The translations under genes were made by a program, and so were the position numbers. Shown here in pieces: positions 37,149-46,307 of a stretch of 64,000 nucleotides of DNA. A model generated the notes under the pieces. That model was given only the letters and a program-made list of their open reading frames with translations, had not been told where the DNA came from and did not search any database. This DNA is from an uncultured Aquimarina sp. (GTDB lineage: Bacteria; Bacteroidota; Bacteroidia; Flavobacteriales; Flavobacteriaceae): assembly GCF_947492965.1 (NCBI RefSeq), contig NZ_CANLOZ010000001.1, positions 806,001 through 870,000 of the forward strand, read 5' to 3'. Numbering within the stretch: the stretch's first letter is position 1; every line of letters begins with the position of its first letter.

Positions 37149-37847
37149 TTAAATCGTTTTAGTCCAGCTTTTATATACCCAATCATTATCCGTTAAAAGC
37201 TGATGCTCTTCACAATCAAAAGTTTCCTGAACAGAAAAAATATCACCTCGATCCATAGCTTCTTTTGTCCAGATGGAAAATAAATCTGTTTTATCCTGTA
37301 ATGCTATTAGTTGTTCTTTTATCTTTTTAAAACAGTAGATATCACCAAACATACCGTTGCCATAAGGACTATAATTAGAATATTTACAACTTAAACACGT
37401 ATTGATATAAATATGTGCTGGTAATTGGTTTTGTAAAGCTATCAAAGCATCTTCCATCCATTCCAGCTTCTTTTCTACAGTAAATTTTCCAAAAGAAGTA
37501 TGTAAGGTCAAACTATTTAATTCATGGTCTAATCCATCGATGGTAGTATCATCACCTACTACTATATAAGCATCTAGATTTTCTTCAAATAGTTCTTTTG
37601 AGGTAGTGTTGTAGAGTTTTATGGGTATTGTAATTAAGAATGAACAATTGGTAACATCTCCGGAACCATCTGAAAACATCTGATAATCGAATTTTTCATG
37701 ATCAATTTTATCAGCGGTTAATTGATCAAAATCAGGTCCGTCAAAATTGATACCTCTAATAGTGGTTACCATCTCACTACCATCAGATTTTATGACGATC
37801 TGTTCTGTTCCTCTTTTATCTTGGTATGTAGTTTTGTAATGTCTCAT
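37149..37847 (-). CDS. Unknown protein with a Cys cluster (possibly DUF6304)
   Basis: A 232-residue cytoplasmic protein. The notable feature is CLSCKYSNYSPYGNGMFGDI followed by YC near residues 157-178, a candidate metal site or structural motif. From memory this pattern fits DUF6304, but I could not check. Function unknown; context suggests an immunity-type protein. It lies five bases after its upstream neighbour. Confidence 0.7.
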   Translation of the reverse strand: MRHYKTTYQDKRGTEQIVIKSDGSEMVTTIRGINFDGPDFDQLTADKIDHEKFDYQMFSDGSGDVTNCSFLITIPIKLYNTTSKELFEENLDAYIVVGDDTTIDGLDHELNSLTLHTSFGKFTVEKKLEWMEDALIALQNQLPAHIYINTCLSCKYSNYSPYGNGMFGDIYCFKKIKEQLIALQDKTDLFSIWTKEAMDRGDIFSVQETFDCEEHQLLTDNDWVYKSWTKTI

Positions 37848-37852
37848 ATCTG

Positions 37853-38413
37853 CTATTTTTCAATTGTAAAAGAAAAACCAATGTCTTTGACGGTGTGAGA
37901 TGTGTCTGCTGAAACAGGTTTACACTGAAATTCGAACGTAGCTTCTTCCATACCATCTTGTAATGTAAAGCCTCCTAGAATAGTAATAGCATAAATGCCA
38001 TTTGCTATTTGTATTTTTTGTCGAACTCCTAATTCGGTAGCTTCTTTTAAACGATGTAAACCGCCATCTTCTGTCCAATTCTTTAAATAGGGTACTGTTA
38101 CCACACAAATTTCATTATGAATAACTTCGAGGATGTATCCTGTTTTTTCGAATACTAACAAACTTGTATCTTCTGTAAAAACAGAAGGTTCATGATCGAT
38201 ATTAAAAAAAATAGTATACGGTTGATTTATAATACCACCCATCGGAATCATAACTCCTTTTTGAACTGCTACTTCAGCACTTTCATTCGTAGTAAATTCG
38301 TTTATAAGATCGTCACCCAAATGATGATCATTTTTAAAACGTAGTAAATTGGCGGGATCTGTGAGAAAAAAATAATCCCAAGTATCATTTAAACATTCGG
38401 TAAATTTTATCAT
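37853..38413 (-). CDS. Unknown cytoplasmic protein
   Basis: A 186-residue protein without signal peptide or membrane segment. It looks like an all-beta fold, with MIPMGGIINQPYTIFFN and ANGIYAITILGGFTLQDG as the most distinctive stretches, ending DIGFSFTIEK. I do not recognise the family. It is packed in the array with gaps of 5 and 12 bases on its two sides. Confidence 0.65.
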   Translation of the reverse strand: MIKFTECLNDTWDYFFLTDPANLLRFKNDHHLGDDLINEFTTNESAEVAVQKGVMIPMGGIINQPYTIFFNIDHEPSVFTEDTSLLVFEKTGYILEVIHNEICVVTVPYLKNWTEDGGLHRLKEATELGVRQKIQIANGIYAITILGGFTLQDGMEEATFEFQCKPVSADTSHTVKDIGFSFTIEK

Positions 38414-38425
38414 AGTGTATCTTAA

Positions 38426-38713
38426 TTAAAACTCGGGTGTTACTTTGCCATTTTTTTGAATTCCTTTTAATATCCAGAATATTCCTGATTTTAAAATATT
38501 AACGTTTGTATGGGTAATCACTTTTTTAATTTTGCGAACTTCATCTACTTCTAATCTTGGATAGGATACTGTATAACGCTCTTCTTCTTCCTGCTGCTGA
38601 ATAACTACTGATTCTATGGCTTTGGGCATCTGCACCTCTATCATTGATTCATCTAATTTATGAATCGTAGCTTTCGGAAAATATCCTTTTAACTCTGTAA
38701 TCAATTGGTCCAT
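38426..38713 (-). CDS. Small unknown protein
   Basis: A 95-residue basic cytoplasmic protein: an N-terminal helix (MDQLITELKGYFPKATIH), a Gln/Glu-rich turn, and a C-terminal strand-rich part (VNILKSGIFWILKGIQKNGK). No family recognised. Six bases from the DUF6678-like gene. Confidence 0.6.
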   Translation of the reverse strand: MDQLITELKGYFPKATIHKLDESMIEVQMPKAIESVVIQQQEEEERYTVSYPRLEVDEVRKIKKVITHTNVNILKSGIFWILKGIQKNGKVTPEF

Positions 38714-38719
38714 AGGTTA

Positions 38720-39229
38720 TTATTTATATCCATAAATGGTAAAAACATCTTTTTCTTGCTCAAAAGGGATATTCAGTTTAAGCAGCAATTGATGTATTTC
38801 TTCTGTTTCATCTAGAATTTTTTGCGATACCAAACGACCTTGAGGTATTTGATGAGTTCCTCTTATTTCTAACCATTCGATGGTAAAAAAAAGAGGTAAT
38901 CCTTCTTCCCAAAAACTAGACCAGTCACCTTGATATTTTGGAGGGCTAGGAAAATCATGAAATGTAAATTGAGCCTTATCCCACTGAATTAATTTTTCGT
39001 TATAAGCAGGTGGAAAAGGTAATGTGGCTATACCCTCTTGCAGTTCTAACCATTTAGTATCATTCATTACAGAAGATAGATTTTTACGAGCTACAATTGT
39101 TGCTACTTGTTCCTTTAGTTTTATAATATCGATATCGTTTTCTGTGAGATATTTATATTTTTCGTAGAGGTTAAATCCTAGCGCATCAACTGTTCTGTAC
39201 AAGTCATTATTCCTATCATTATTTTCCAT
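38720..39229 (-). CDS. DUF6678-like protein, copy 1
   Basis: A 169-residue cytoplasmic protein. It shares the pattern MNxTKW-x2-L near the start of the domain (MNDTKWLELQEGIATLPF, about 56-73), an acidic/aromatic middle (SSFWEEGLPLFFTIEWLEI) and the C-terminal tip IYGYK with the gene at 48659-49033. The two are therefore diverged members of one family, from memory DUF6678. The function of the family is unknown. Confidence 0.7.
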   Translation of the reverse strand: MENNDRNNDLYRTVDALGFNLYEKYKYLTENDIDIIKLKEQVATIVARKNLSSVMNDTKWLELQEGIATLPFPPAYNEKLIQWDKAQFTFHDFPSPPKYQGDWSSFWEEGLPLFFTIEWLEIRGTHQIPQGRLVSQKILDETEEIHQLLLKLNIPFEQEKDVFTIYGYK

Positions 39230-39248
39230 TAATCAAAATGATTATTTA

Positions 39249-39548
39249 CTACTCCTGATAATCTAGTATTTTATAACTCACATTTTCAGACTCTATATAT
39301 GTCTTTAAATCTTCCAGGTATTTCCAAATAAAACCTCCTTCATGTCTGCAAATGTAAATTCCATCATTTTCAAAAGTGATACTAATATTCGGCATCTTTC
39401 CTGTGTTGTCAGTCTTTCTGAAATCCCAAAACAGCTTATTGTCAAACTCATATTTTTTATCAAATATGTTGTTCTGTTCTAATAATAGTTGAACTTCAGA
39501 AATTTGTTTCTGATTCAACTTCACTATTATTTTATATTCGAATCCCAT
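39249..39548 (-). CDS. Small unknown protein
   Basis: A 99-residue cytoplasmic protein with an alternating strand-helix pattern: YKIIVKLNQKQISEVQLLLE, then FENDGIYICRHEGGFIWKYL and a final helix and strand. The size and shape are those of small antitoxin or immunity proteins, but I cannot assign a family. Confidence 0.6.
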   Translation of the reverse strand: MGFEYKIIVKLNQKQISEVQLLLEQNNIFDKKYEFDNKLFWDFRKTDNTGKMPNISITFENDGIYICRHEGGFIWKYLEDLKTYIESENVSYKILDYQE

Positions 39549-39551
39549 GAA

Positions 39552-39854
39552 TTAATCTCCTAAAGTTTTTAGTGTTATTCCTTTATCTGAAAAATATGCT
39601 ATTCGCGTTCTAAACTTATGAATAACTTTGGTTTTTTCTTTATCCATATTTGATTCAGTAGTAAGGTTAGTATCTATCATCTGAATAATCATCTTTAGAT
39701 GTGTTACTTTTAATAGGGTATCTCCATAAGGATCGATAAAAATTCCAGTTTGCTGAGTAAACTCTATAAATACAGATTCCAAATGGCCATATTCAGTATC
39801 ATTTATCCCAAATTGATATTCATTCGTATCTATTCTATGAAAATCTAGTGCCAT
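39552..39854 (-). CDS. Small unknown protein
   Basis: A 100-residue cytoplasmic protein: EYGHLESVFIEFTQQTGIFI and YGDTLLKVTHLKMIIQMI are the most structured parts. It lies three bases before the next array gene. No family recognised. Confidence 0.6.
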   Translation of the reverse strand: MALDFHRIDTNEYQFGINDTEYGHLESVFIEFTQQTGIFIDPYGDTLLKVTHLKMIIQMIDTNLTTESNMDKEKTKVIHKFRTRIAYFSDKGITLKTLGD

Positions 39855-39856
39855 AC

Positions 39857-40168
39857 TTATCGAGTAAAGACATTTCGAATTCCATCAAAAATTTTCCAAC
39901 AAGTATCTTTGTCCAAACCTTTTGGATGTTCCACTTTCCAATGTCCCATACTTGCTCTTAAGGTATTATACATAGTGAATAATTGATATACTAATTCCTT
40001 TGAAATGGTTTTTTTATCCGCATAATAATGTTCTATAGCTCGTAGGGCTTCTATGAATTTTTCAATTCGTTTTTCTTCTACATCAGCACTCATTCTGAAT
40101 AAGGTATCTAATCCGTTTTGTGAATTATATTCTTTATGTATTAATTTTTTCGCTTCTTCTACTGTCAT
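39857..40168 (-). CDS. Small helical unknown protein
   Basis: A 103-residue mostly helical cytoplasmic protein (VEEAKKLIHKEYNSQNG, KRIEKFIEALRAIEHYYADK, ELVYQLFTMYNTLRASMGHW). No family recognised. Its start overlaps the stop of the two-helix membrane gene by four bases, which suggests coupled translation. Confidence 0.6.
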   Translation of the reverse strand: MTVEEAKKLIHKEYNSQNGLDTLFRMSADVEEKRIEKFIEALRAIEHYYADKKTISKELVYQLFTMYNTLRASMGHWKVEHPKGLDKDTCWKIFDGIRNVFTR

Positions 40169-40395
40169 TTCCTGATCAATTTATATGCTAGTATGCTAGT
40201 TATTAGTAGCCCAATAATGGATAACAATCCGTATACTTCTTTTGCTTGCTCATGATATACGATACCTTCTTCTGAAAAGTAGGTGCCGTTTGCATCGTAC
40301 GGAAGTTTAGCTTTTTCGATATATATCCATATACAGAACGCTGTAATACTTCCTATGATGATTGTGAACATGTAACCAATAGTTTTTTTATTCAT
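40165..40395 (-). CDS. Small membrane protein with two membrane segments
   Basis: A 76-residue protein with hydrophobic segments at about 6-25 (IGYMFTIIIGSITAFCIWIY) and 55-72 (VYGLLSIIGLLITSILAY), separated by a polar loop. Unknown function. The start overlaps the end of the YD-repeat gene by eight bases. In this context it could protect against a membrane-acting or periplasmic toxin, but this is a guess. Confidence 0.6.
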   Translation of the reverse strand: MNKKTIGYMFTIIIGSITAFCIWIYIEKAKLPYDANGTYFSEEGIVYHEQAKEVYGLLSIIGLLITSILAYKLIRK

Positions 40396-41422
40396 ATTTT
40401 ACAGCTATCTTATTTTCTCCCCATCTTTTGTTTCGTTCAATAGAAATTAGCTTTCCCTTGCTGTCATACCGATAACTTTCTAAGGTTTTATCATTCAATG
40501 TTTCTTGTGTCAAATTACCATGATCGTCATAGATGAAACCTAGATCTTGATCGGAGTAACTAGATTGATGATTAATTTTAATCTTTTTAATTCTATTGTC
40601 AGTATCATAATCATAGGTTAGATAGGTATGTTTACGCTCTTTTTCACTCCATTTTTTTACTTCACTTACTTTATGGATTTGATTATGTTCGTTGTACTCC
40701 AAAATTATTTTACTTCGCTTACTTTGTATGATTTCTGATAGTAATCCTTTGTCGTTGTAATGATATTCTAATACTTTGGTTTTATTATAGACTTGATTGG
40801 AATTGATCTTTTGTATAGAGCATCTTACCAACTTATGTTTATCATATTCATATGTGGAAATGCGATACACTTTTTTAGTGCCAAAATTTCGATTCTTTTT
40901 TTCAATCAACTGTCCGTTATCATTGTATGTATATAGCGTATCATCGGTTTCTATTAAGAACCCATGTTTGTTGTATTTATAGAGGTTTTTATCTCCAAAA
41001 TGGTACTCATCTCCATCGGCGATATCATTAGGGCACACTTCTTTATATCCTGTTTTCAACCCTAATTCGTTGTAGTAAACGTTCAAGGAGCAAAGTACAA
41101 TTCCGGCATCTACATATCTCTGCGTATATAGGTAAGTAGGGAAGGTCTCTGCTGAAATTTCAATTCTTCCAATAACCTCACCACTATAGATAATTTCTTC
41201 TACTTCTTTGGGCAATCCATAAGGCGTAGACTTTTTATTTTGTAGGCTAATGATTTGTCGTAGTTCTCCCTGATGATTGTAAAAGTAAATAGAGTCGTTT
41301 TGCTTTTTTATAGCAATGCTGTCGTTTTCAAAACGTATGATATCATTTTGTGCTGCACTATTTGTAATAGAGAACAACAGCACAAAAATCAAGCTTATTT
41401 TATATAATACATTTCTTGTCAT
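40388..41422 (-). CDS. Secreted YD-repeat protein
   Basis: A 344-residue protein with a signal peptide (MTRNVLYKISLIFVLLFSIT, cleaved near NSAAQ) followed by at least seven YD/RHS-type repeats, such as YTYNDNGQLIEKKN, EYHYNDKGLLSEI, FIYDDHGNLTQETL and YRYDSKGKLISIERN. YD repeats build beta-rich shells in Rhs toxins and wall proteins, but this protein has no toxin domain behind them. The start at 41422 is chosen because it opens the signal peptide; a frame start at 41476 would run into the neighbouring gene. Confidence 0.75.
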   Translation of the reverse strand: MTRNVLYKISLIFVLLFSITNSAAQNDIIRFENDSIAIKKQNDSIYFYNHQGELRQIISLQNKKSTPYGLPKEVEEIIYSGEVIGRIEISAETFPTYLYTQRYVDAGIVLCSLNVYYNELGLKTGYKEVCPNDIADGDEYHFGDKNLYKYNKHGFLIETDDTLYTYNDNGQLIEKKNRNFGTKKVYRISTYEYDKHKLVRCSIQKINSNQVYNKTKVLEYHYNDKGLLSEIIQSKRSKIILEYNEHNQIHKVSEVKKWSEKERKHTYLTYDYDTDNRIKKIKINHQSSYSDQDLGFIYDDHGNLTQETLNDKTLESYRYDSKGKLISIERNKRWGENKIAVKYE

Positions 41423-41429
41423 AATGATA

Positions 41430-41810
41430 TCAGGGTTTATACATCTGTACTGTTTTGAATTCTTTTTGATCATCAAGGATTAATTCTAGGCCCATAAAAT
41501 TCCATATTCCCGCAGAATTCACTTTGTGATCCTTTGGAAACAAGATGTGATAATATTCTTTGCTAAAATCATTGTATCCGAGGTTATCATCGATCTTAAA
41601 CTCCAGTTGTAGTTCTTTTTTTAATTGATCAACGGAAATAGTACTACTTTTTCCCATAGCATTGATTACCTTTTGATAATTAGTGATAGTTAACTCTCTA
41701 TCTTTAATTTTCTTTTTAAGAAAATTGGAATCCAAATAATTTACATATACTACTCCTGTTAGCAGTATTGTTGAAATGGCAAATAAGATTGTTAGTAATT
41801 TAAACTTCAT
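41430..41810 (-). CDS. Membrane-anchored unknown protein
   Basis: A 126-residue protein with one N-terminal membrane segment (about 4-23, LLTILFAISTILLTGVVYVN), a short helix with heptad character (LKKKIKDRELTITNYQKVI) and a soluble end containing KEYYHILFPKDHKVNSAGIW. The soluble part is likely periplasmic. No family recognised. Overlaps the upstream gene by 11 bases. Confidence 0.62.
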   Translation of the reverse strand: MKFKLLTILFAISTILLTGVVYVNYLDSNFLKKKIKDRELTITNYQKVINAMGKSSTISVDQLKKELQLEFKIDDNLGYNDFSKEYYHILFPKDHKVNSAGIWNFMGLELILDDQKEFKTVQMYKP

Positions 41811-42219
41811 TTTTTCCTTTTTTGCTAGTTAACCAATCTGTTATTTTTTGAAATTCTACGGAAGAAAGTCGCTCACCATACACTTCTCTTATAGTTTCTC
41901 CAGCTTGCACTTTTTGATACTGAATAGCAAATTGATGATCTGTTGAATTATAGTTTATATATACCATTGGCAAACGACATCGTTCGTCATAATTTTTACT
42001 TAAGGAAAGTCCTAAAGCGTTATGTGATTGACTTGGGTAATACATATTCCAAAATCCTAATGTTTTAAACGTATGTATCAGATCTAATAAGGGTTGAATT
42101 TTTTTATTTTCAACTTCAATCCATAATGAACACCATTTTACCATGGTTTCCCATTGTACGAGTCGATCTTCGGACTTCATTCCGTTGATGATTTCCGTAT
42201 AGCTTTCCCTGATATTCAT
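41800..42219 (-). CDS. Unknown cytoplasmic protein
   Basis: A 139-residue protein, helical in the first half (EIINGMKSEDRLVQWETMVK) and strand-rich later (YPSQSHNALGLSLSKNYDER, AIQYQKVQAGETIREVYGE). It ends in a short helix (FQKITDWLTSKKGKNEV). No family recognised. Two bases separate it from the gene upstream. Confidence 0.62.
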   Translation of the reverse strand: MNIRESYTEIINGMKSEDRLVQWETMVKWCSLWIEVENKKIQPLLDLIHTFKTLGFWNMYYPSQSHNALGLSLSKNYDERCRLPMVYINYNSTDHQFAIQYQKVQAGETIREVYGERLSSVEFQKITDWLTSKKGKNEV

Positions 42220-42221
42220 AA

Positions 42222-42815
42222 TTACCTTTGTTTTTGCTTTTTCCAGCGATATGGATTTTCCATTACTAAGCTAAATGATCTCAAATGAAAATCATTAGTA
42301 TCTAAATCTTCTAGATCATCTACATTATCAAAAGTTAATTCTATACCACTATCCAATCGCAATAGCACTCCCAGTTCATCTGTTTTCTTTTTAAAGTCAA
42401 TATGGTGTCGATTTAGTTCAGTCATCATATACATAAGGTTTAATTTATCGATATCTTCAAAAACCCATTTGTTAAGTTGTATTTGATGACTGCTTTCTAA
42501 TTTACCTTCATACCAATGATCAGAAAATATGAGATATAATTCTTTATTTTTAAAATGTAGTTCGATACCTCCATACGTCCAAATGTTTACTTTTTCCGTT
42601 AGGAAATCAGCATCATAATCATCTGGATCTGGAAAATTATGGATAATCCATTCTTTGGTTTGTCCTAATTGTAAACAATCGAATCTTCCAGTTTTAAAAA
42701 ACTCTAACAGATCTATTTCTATGGGTGATGGTAATTGCATGTCTCTTAAAGCATCAATATTATTCTTTTGTACTAAGGTAAGCATAGCACTTATATCGGT
42801 GAAATAGTCAATCAA
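42222..42815 (-). CDS. Immunity-like cytoplasmic protein
   Basis: A 197-residue protein whose middle has the pattern FDCLQLGQTKEWIIHNFPDP then VNIWTYGGIELHFKNKELYL. A glycine before a helix, a PDPDDYD turn and an aromatic YGGIEL strand recur in immunity proteins of polymorphic toxin systems as I remember them. The exact family is unknown and the toxin, if any, is not in this window. Confidence 0.62.
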   Translation of the reverse strand: MIDYFTDISAMLTLVQKNNIDALRDMQLPSPIEIDLLEFFKTGRFDCLQLGQTKEWIIHNFPDPDDYDADFLTEKVNIWTYGGIELHFKNKELYLIFSDHWYEGKLESSHQIQLNKWVFEDIDKLNLMYMMTELNRHHIDFKKKTDELGVLLRLDSGIELTFDNVDDLEDLDTNDFHLRSFSLVMENPYRWKKQKQR

Positions 42816-42854
42816 TATTCGCTGAGGATGAATTGATATCTGCGGATTGAAATC

Positions 42855-44918
42855 CTATTCTAATTTATGATGTCGATCTCCCCAAATGTAAAATGGTGAT
42901 CTGGGAACTCCCATAAAAACCGCTATTTCTGGTTTCTCTAACTGATCTAAAAAGGCTTCATCTTCAATATTATTACCAGATAGATTTACTTCTTTGATAC
43001 TCGACAATTTGTTTAAAACATCAACCTTTTTAAGTTCATTGGCATGTAAATTAAGAAGCTCTAAATTTTGTAAATGTTTTAATCCTTCTATATTTTCCAA
43101 ATAATTTCCAGATAGATCTAATACTCTCAATTTTTGTAATGATTTTAAACTTTTTAGATGATGTAAAGAAGAATCACTAAGGTCTAGCTGTTCTAAATTT
43201 GGAGTTCCATCAAATGCATCCTCTGATATAGTGTCACCATTACATTGAATACATAATATTTTTAGTTTCGGTAAATTTTTTAAATGTATTTTAGAAGTAT
43301 TTTCAATTTTTAAATGTTCTAAATTCGGAAAATGTGCTAATGAGTAAATTTCATAATCCGGTATTACTTCTAATTTCAATGTTTTTAAAGATGGAATAGA
43401 AGGTAAGGTATTTACATCAATACTTTCTCCTACTTCTAAATATTCTAGTTGCTGTAGGGTGCTCATATTGGAAATCTTACAATCTCCTAAAAGAGTTAAA
43501 CTTGTTAGTTGTTTTAGAAACGCTGTATCAATAAATTCATAGCTATCACTTCCACTAAAACTTAGTTCTTTAATGTTTTGTAATGCTTTTAGCGAAAGAG
43601 TAATAGTTTCAGTCAGTTCAGGTTCAATACTCACCCAAACAAAGAGTTTGGATAGGCTTGATAAACTCAAAATGTTTTGCAAAGCTTGTAGAGATGTTAC
43701 TTCCCAAAGCCTTAAGGATTCTAACGCGGTAAAGTCCTTAATAACTTCAATATTCTCAACATTATCTTCATCAATGTCTAATCTTTTTAATTGATGTTTT
43801 AAATGGCTTAATTTTTTAAAATCTTGTAAACCCTTTTGATGTGGATCTATCGAAAATTCTAATTGCTCTAATGCGCTAAAATGTTTTAGTACTGAACTAT
43901 CTGTAAATCCAGATTGCTCAAATCGTATCGTTTTTATTTGAGAAGCTATGGGAATGAAATCTTCCAAAAAAACAGAACTATAATGAAATACTAACTTATC
44001 TACATTTGAAAAGTAAATTAGAGCATCGTTCATATAACTCACATATTGAGAAAAACTGATGCTCTGAATATAAGGAGCTAAGGATAGGAGATTATTTAGA
44101 TCGAATGTTGCTTTTTCATTCTCATGACTTTCTCCCACAGTACATTCTTTAATGCGAAATGTAGTAGCTGAATCTATAGGAAGTTTTTGATCAATAATTC
44201 TGGTTTTAGAATCCATCTCTAACACTTCTAAATAAGGCAATTGTACAAGACTTGCAATACTTCCTATTTGAGAACCATTCAGGTGAATTCCATGAATACC
44301 TTCTACTATTGGAAGGAAAAAATCAATATCCTCGAATTCCATTTTGGTAAGTGACAACCAGGTAAAGTTTCTGTCGGCTTGAGGTGTATAGATGACATCT
44401 TTTTCAGACGGTTTGATCTTTACATTCGTTAAGCGTAAATCATATAGTTTAGGAAATAAATTGACCTCGTAGAAATTATGAAGTGTGCAATTGGTAATAA
44501 ACACATGATCTAATTTATGAGCTAATGGAAAAAACATGCTTAGGTGTCTTACTTCCATATTAAGTAGGTTTACTTGCCGTAAATACCCATCGAAATTTTC
44601 ATGATCAGTACGAGGGTATAATTTATCTAGATCATTGATGACTACATTATCTAATGTAAGATTGCACAACCCTTTAAAAGAATACATAGCCACTATATTA
44701 TGAACCGTACAATTAATTAGTTTAATGGTATGTAAATGCTCTGATAGTGGGTACAACACATTAATGTTTTCAATAACAATGTCTTGTATGACCAGTTCGC
44801 GTATGGTTTGATCTTTTTGCCAAACCCTATAGGTGTGCACCTGATCTTTCTTGTTATAATCATATTTTTCTAGACTAATCCCTAATTGTTCTTCTATATA
44901 CTGTACTGGGTTGTTCAT
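42855..44918 (-). CDS. Leucine-rich repeat protein without signal peptide
   Basis: The 687-residue protein is built of about 22-residue leucine-rich repeats for most of its length, clearest near the end: LQKLRVLDLSGNYLENIEGL, LQNLELLNLHANELKKVDVL and SIKEVNLSGNNIEDEAFLDQ. Residues 1-70 are a non-repeat cap. It lacks a signal peptide, a membrane segment and a sorting domain, so it should be cytoplasmic, unlike most bacterial internalin-like LRR proteins. It is the largest gene of the array; a protein-binding role is likely, its partner unknown. Confidence 0.85.
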   Translation of the reverse strand: MNNPVQYIEEQLGISLEKYDYNKKDQVHTYRVWQKDQTIRELVIQDIVIENINVLYPLSEHLHTIKLINCTVHNIVAMYSFKGLCNLTLDNVVINDLDKLYPRTDHENFDGYLRQVNLLNMEVRHLSMFFPLAHKLDHVFITNCTLHNFYEVNLFPKLYDLRLTNVKIKPSEKDVIYTPQADRNFTWLSLTKMEFEDIDFFLPIVEGIHGIHLNGSQIGSIASLVQLPYLEVLEMDSKTRIIDQKLPIDSATTFRIKECTVGESHENEKATFDLNNLLSLAPYIQSISFSQYVSYMNDALIYFSNVDKLVFHYSSVFLEDFIPIASQIKTIRFEQSGFTDSSVLKHFSALEQLEFSIDPHQKGLQDFKKLSHLKHQLKRLDIDEDNVENIEVIKDFTALESLRLWEVTSLQALQNILSLSSLSKLFVWVSIEPELTETITLSLKALQNIKELSFSGSDSYEFIDTAFLKQLTSLTLLGDCKISNMSTLQQLEYLEVGESIDVNTLPSIPSLKTLKLEVIPDYEIYSLAHFPNLEHLKIENTSKIHLKNLPKLKILCIQCNGDTISEDAFDGTPNLEQLDLSDSSLHHLKSLKSLQKLRVLDLSGNYLENIEGLKHLQNLELLNLHANELKKVDVLNKLSSIKEVNLSGNNIEDEAFLDQLEKPEIAVFMGVPRSPFYIWGDRHHKLE

Positions 44919-44950
44919 TTGTTATTTCGAATGTAATATTGGGTTCTTTT

Positions 44951-45535
44951 TTAGTATCCTAAGTCATCAGACACGAATTCAGCTTTTACATTGCTGCAAA
45001 TTACGATACCATGTAATCCTTCCATACTATCAATTTCAACTTCAATCCCATCTTGATGATTCCGAAAATCGAGTTGGAGTATGGTGTTATTTTCTTTATA
45101 ATTCGTTAGTTGGTTTTCTTTTATAACGCATAACGTTAGTTTCATTTTTTTGTTTACATGAGTGAGCTCAATTACTAAGATGATGTCGTTATTTTGTTCT
45201 TGAAATGCTATAATCCTATCATAATGACAAGCAGGAAACATTTTTGTGATTTTAATTACTTCTAAAGCTCCTTCAATCGAAGTTAAGGGAGAAAAAAGTA
45301 GCTGAGTTTTAATATTACCCAATATTGATTTTTCATACTGTACACTCATATAGACTTCTAAGACATTTTTTTCTAAAGATTTTAGCGTAATGATAAAAGA
45401 TTGATTTTGAGAATCTCTCGCCATCAATATATCAAAGTTGTTATACTTCAAAACCTCTTCAGATTCATATGTTAAAAGATATGCATCTTGAACTTTTATA
45501 CAATCTAAAACCCTTATGTTGCTTTCTTTTGTCAA
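44951..45535 (-). CDS. Unknown cytoplasmic protein
   Basis: A 194-residue strand-rich protein (KVQDAYLLTYESEEVL, NQSFIITLKSLEKNVLEVYM, ILVIELTHVNKKMKLTLCVI) ending in VKAEFVSDDLGY. No signal, no membrane segment, no family recognised. It is separated by 32 bases from the LRR gene and 25 from the gene upstream, slightly wider gaps than elsewhere in the array. Confidence 0.62.
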   Translation of the reverse strand: MTKESNIRVLDCIKVQDAYLLTYESEEVLKYNNFDILMARDSQNQSFIITLKSLEKNVLEVYMSVQYEKSILGNIKTQLLFSPLTSIEGALEVIKITKMFPACHYDRIIAFQEQNNDIILVIELTHVNKKMKLTLCVIKENQLTNYKENNTILQLDFRNHQDGIEVEIDSMEGLHGIVICSNVKAEFVSDDLGY

Positions 45536-45560
45536 TTGCTTTTTATTTTAAAATAAAGCT

Positions 45561-45821
45561 CTATTCTTCCTCTTTAAATTCACTTAACATTAATTGGTAT
45601 GCCGCTTCTATTCGTTCTTTTTCTTCTTCATTATAAGTGTCTAAATTCGCGGTTAGTTCTCTAGCTTTATCTAAAGGAATATTCTGATTCGTTTGCACAA
45701 AAGCTACACATCCTAAAAAGGAAACTCCTTTGTTTTTTAATTCTAAAACTTTTTCAGAAAGAGATTTTACATCCTTAAACCTATATGCAGCGGCTTCTTT
45801 TTTTATGTCTTCTATTTTCAT
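45561..45821 (-). CDS. Small helical unknown protein
   Basis: An 86-residue acidic, helical cytoplasmic protein. VLELKNKGVSFLGCVAFVQT and the final ERIEAAYQLMLSEFKEEE are the main helices. The size suits a small regulator or immunity protein. No family recognised. Confidence 0.6.
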   Translation of the reverse strand: MKIEDIKKEAAAYRFKDVKSLSEKVLELKNKGVSFLGCVAFVQTNQNIPLDKARELTANLDTYNEEEKERIEAAYQLMLSEFKEEE

Positions 45822-45834
45822 TCTTTCAATTACT

Positions 45835-46287
45835 TTAATCGCTATTAGACCAAGTCAATACTCCCTTTAAGGGATAATTGTCAAAGCCACTTATTAATCC
45901 AAAATCATTATTATCATTAATTTTTATGTGTATCCAAGCTTCATGAGATTCTTTTAACCGTTCCACATCTATTTCTATTAATTTATCTAATCCTGTTTTG
46001 TTAAGTATCTCGTTTATATTTTGGACATCTTCTAAATCAATACCTTTTATCGCGCCATTACCTTTATATTTTTCACCTTTAAAATAATCAGATAATTTAA
46101 TTTCTGGACTTAAGAATTCTTTGGTTTCTTCATGATAATCATTGGCCAAAGGCAAAAAAACACCTTCAATTTTTGTACGTACACAAGCTGTTCCACCTGT
46201 TTGATTTGAAATAATAATTCCTGTGGGGTATTCTATGATGATTCCTAATCCAACGCTATCCCATATTTCTATTTGTGGTATATTCAC
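45835..46287 (-). CDS. DUF6210-like protein
   Basis: A 150-residue cytoplasmic protein that opens with QIEIWDSVGLGIIIEYPTGI followed by ISNQTGGTACVRTKIEGVFL. From memory the NQTGGT pattern is that of DUF6210, a family of unknown function often found in toxin-immunity neighbourhoods. The second half is helical (LEDVQNINEILNKTGLDKLI). I could not check the family. Confidence 0.68.
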   Translation of the reverse strand: MNIPQIEIWDSVGLGIIIEYPTGIIISNQTGGTACVRTKIEGVFLPLANDYHEETKEFLSPEIKLSDYFKGEKYKGNGAIKGIDLEDVQNINEILNKTGLDKLIEIDVERLKESHEAWIHIKINDNNDFGLISGFDNYPLKGVLTWSNSD

Positions 46288-46307
46288 TTTTCTATAGTGT
46301 TATCAAA

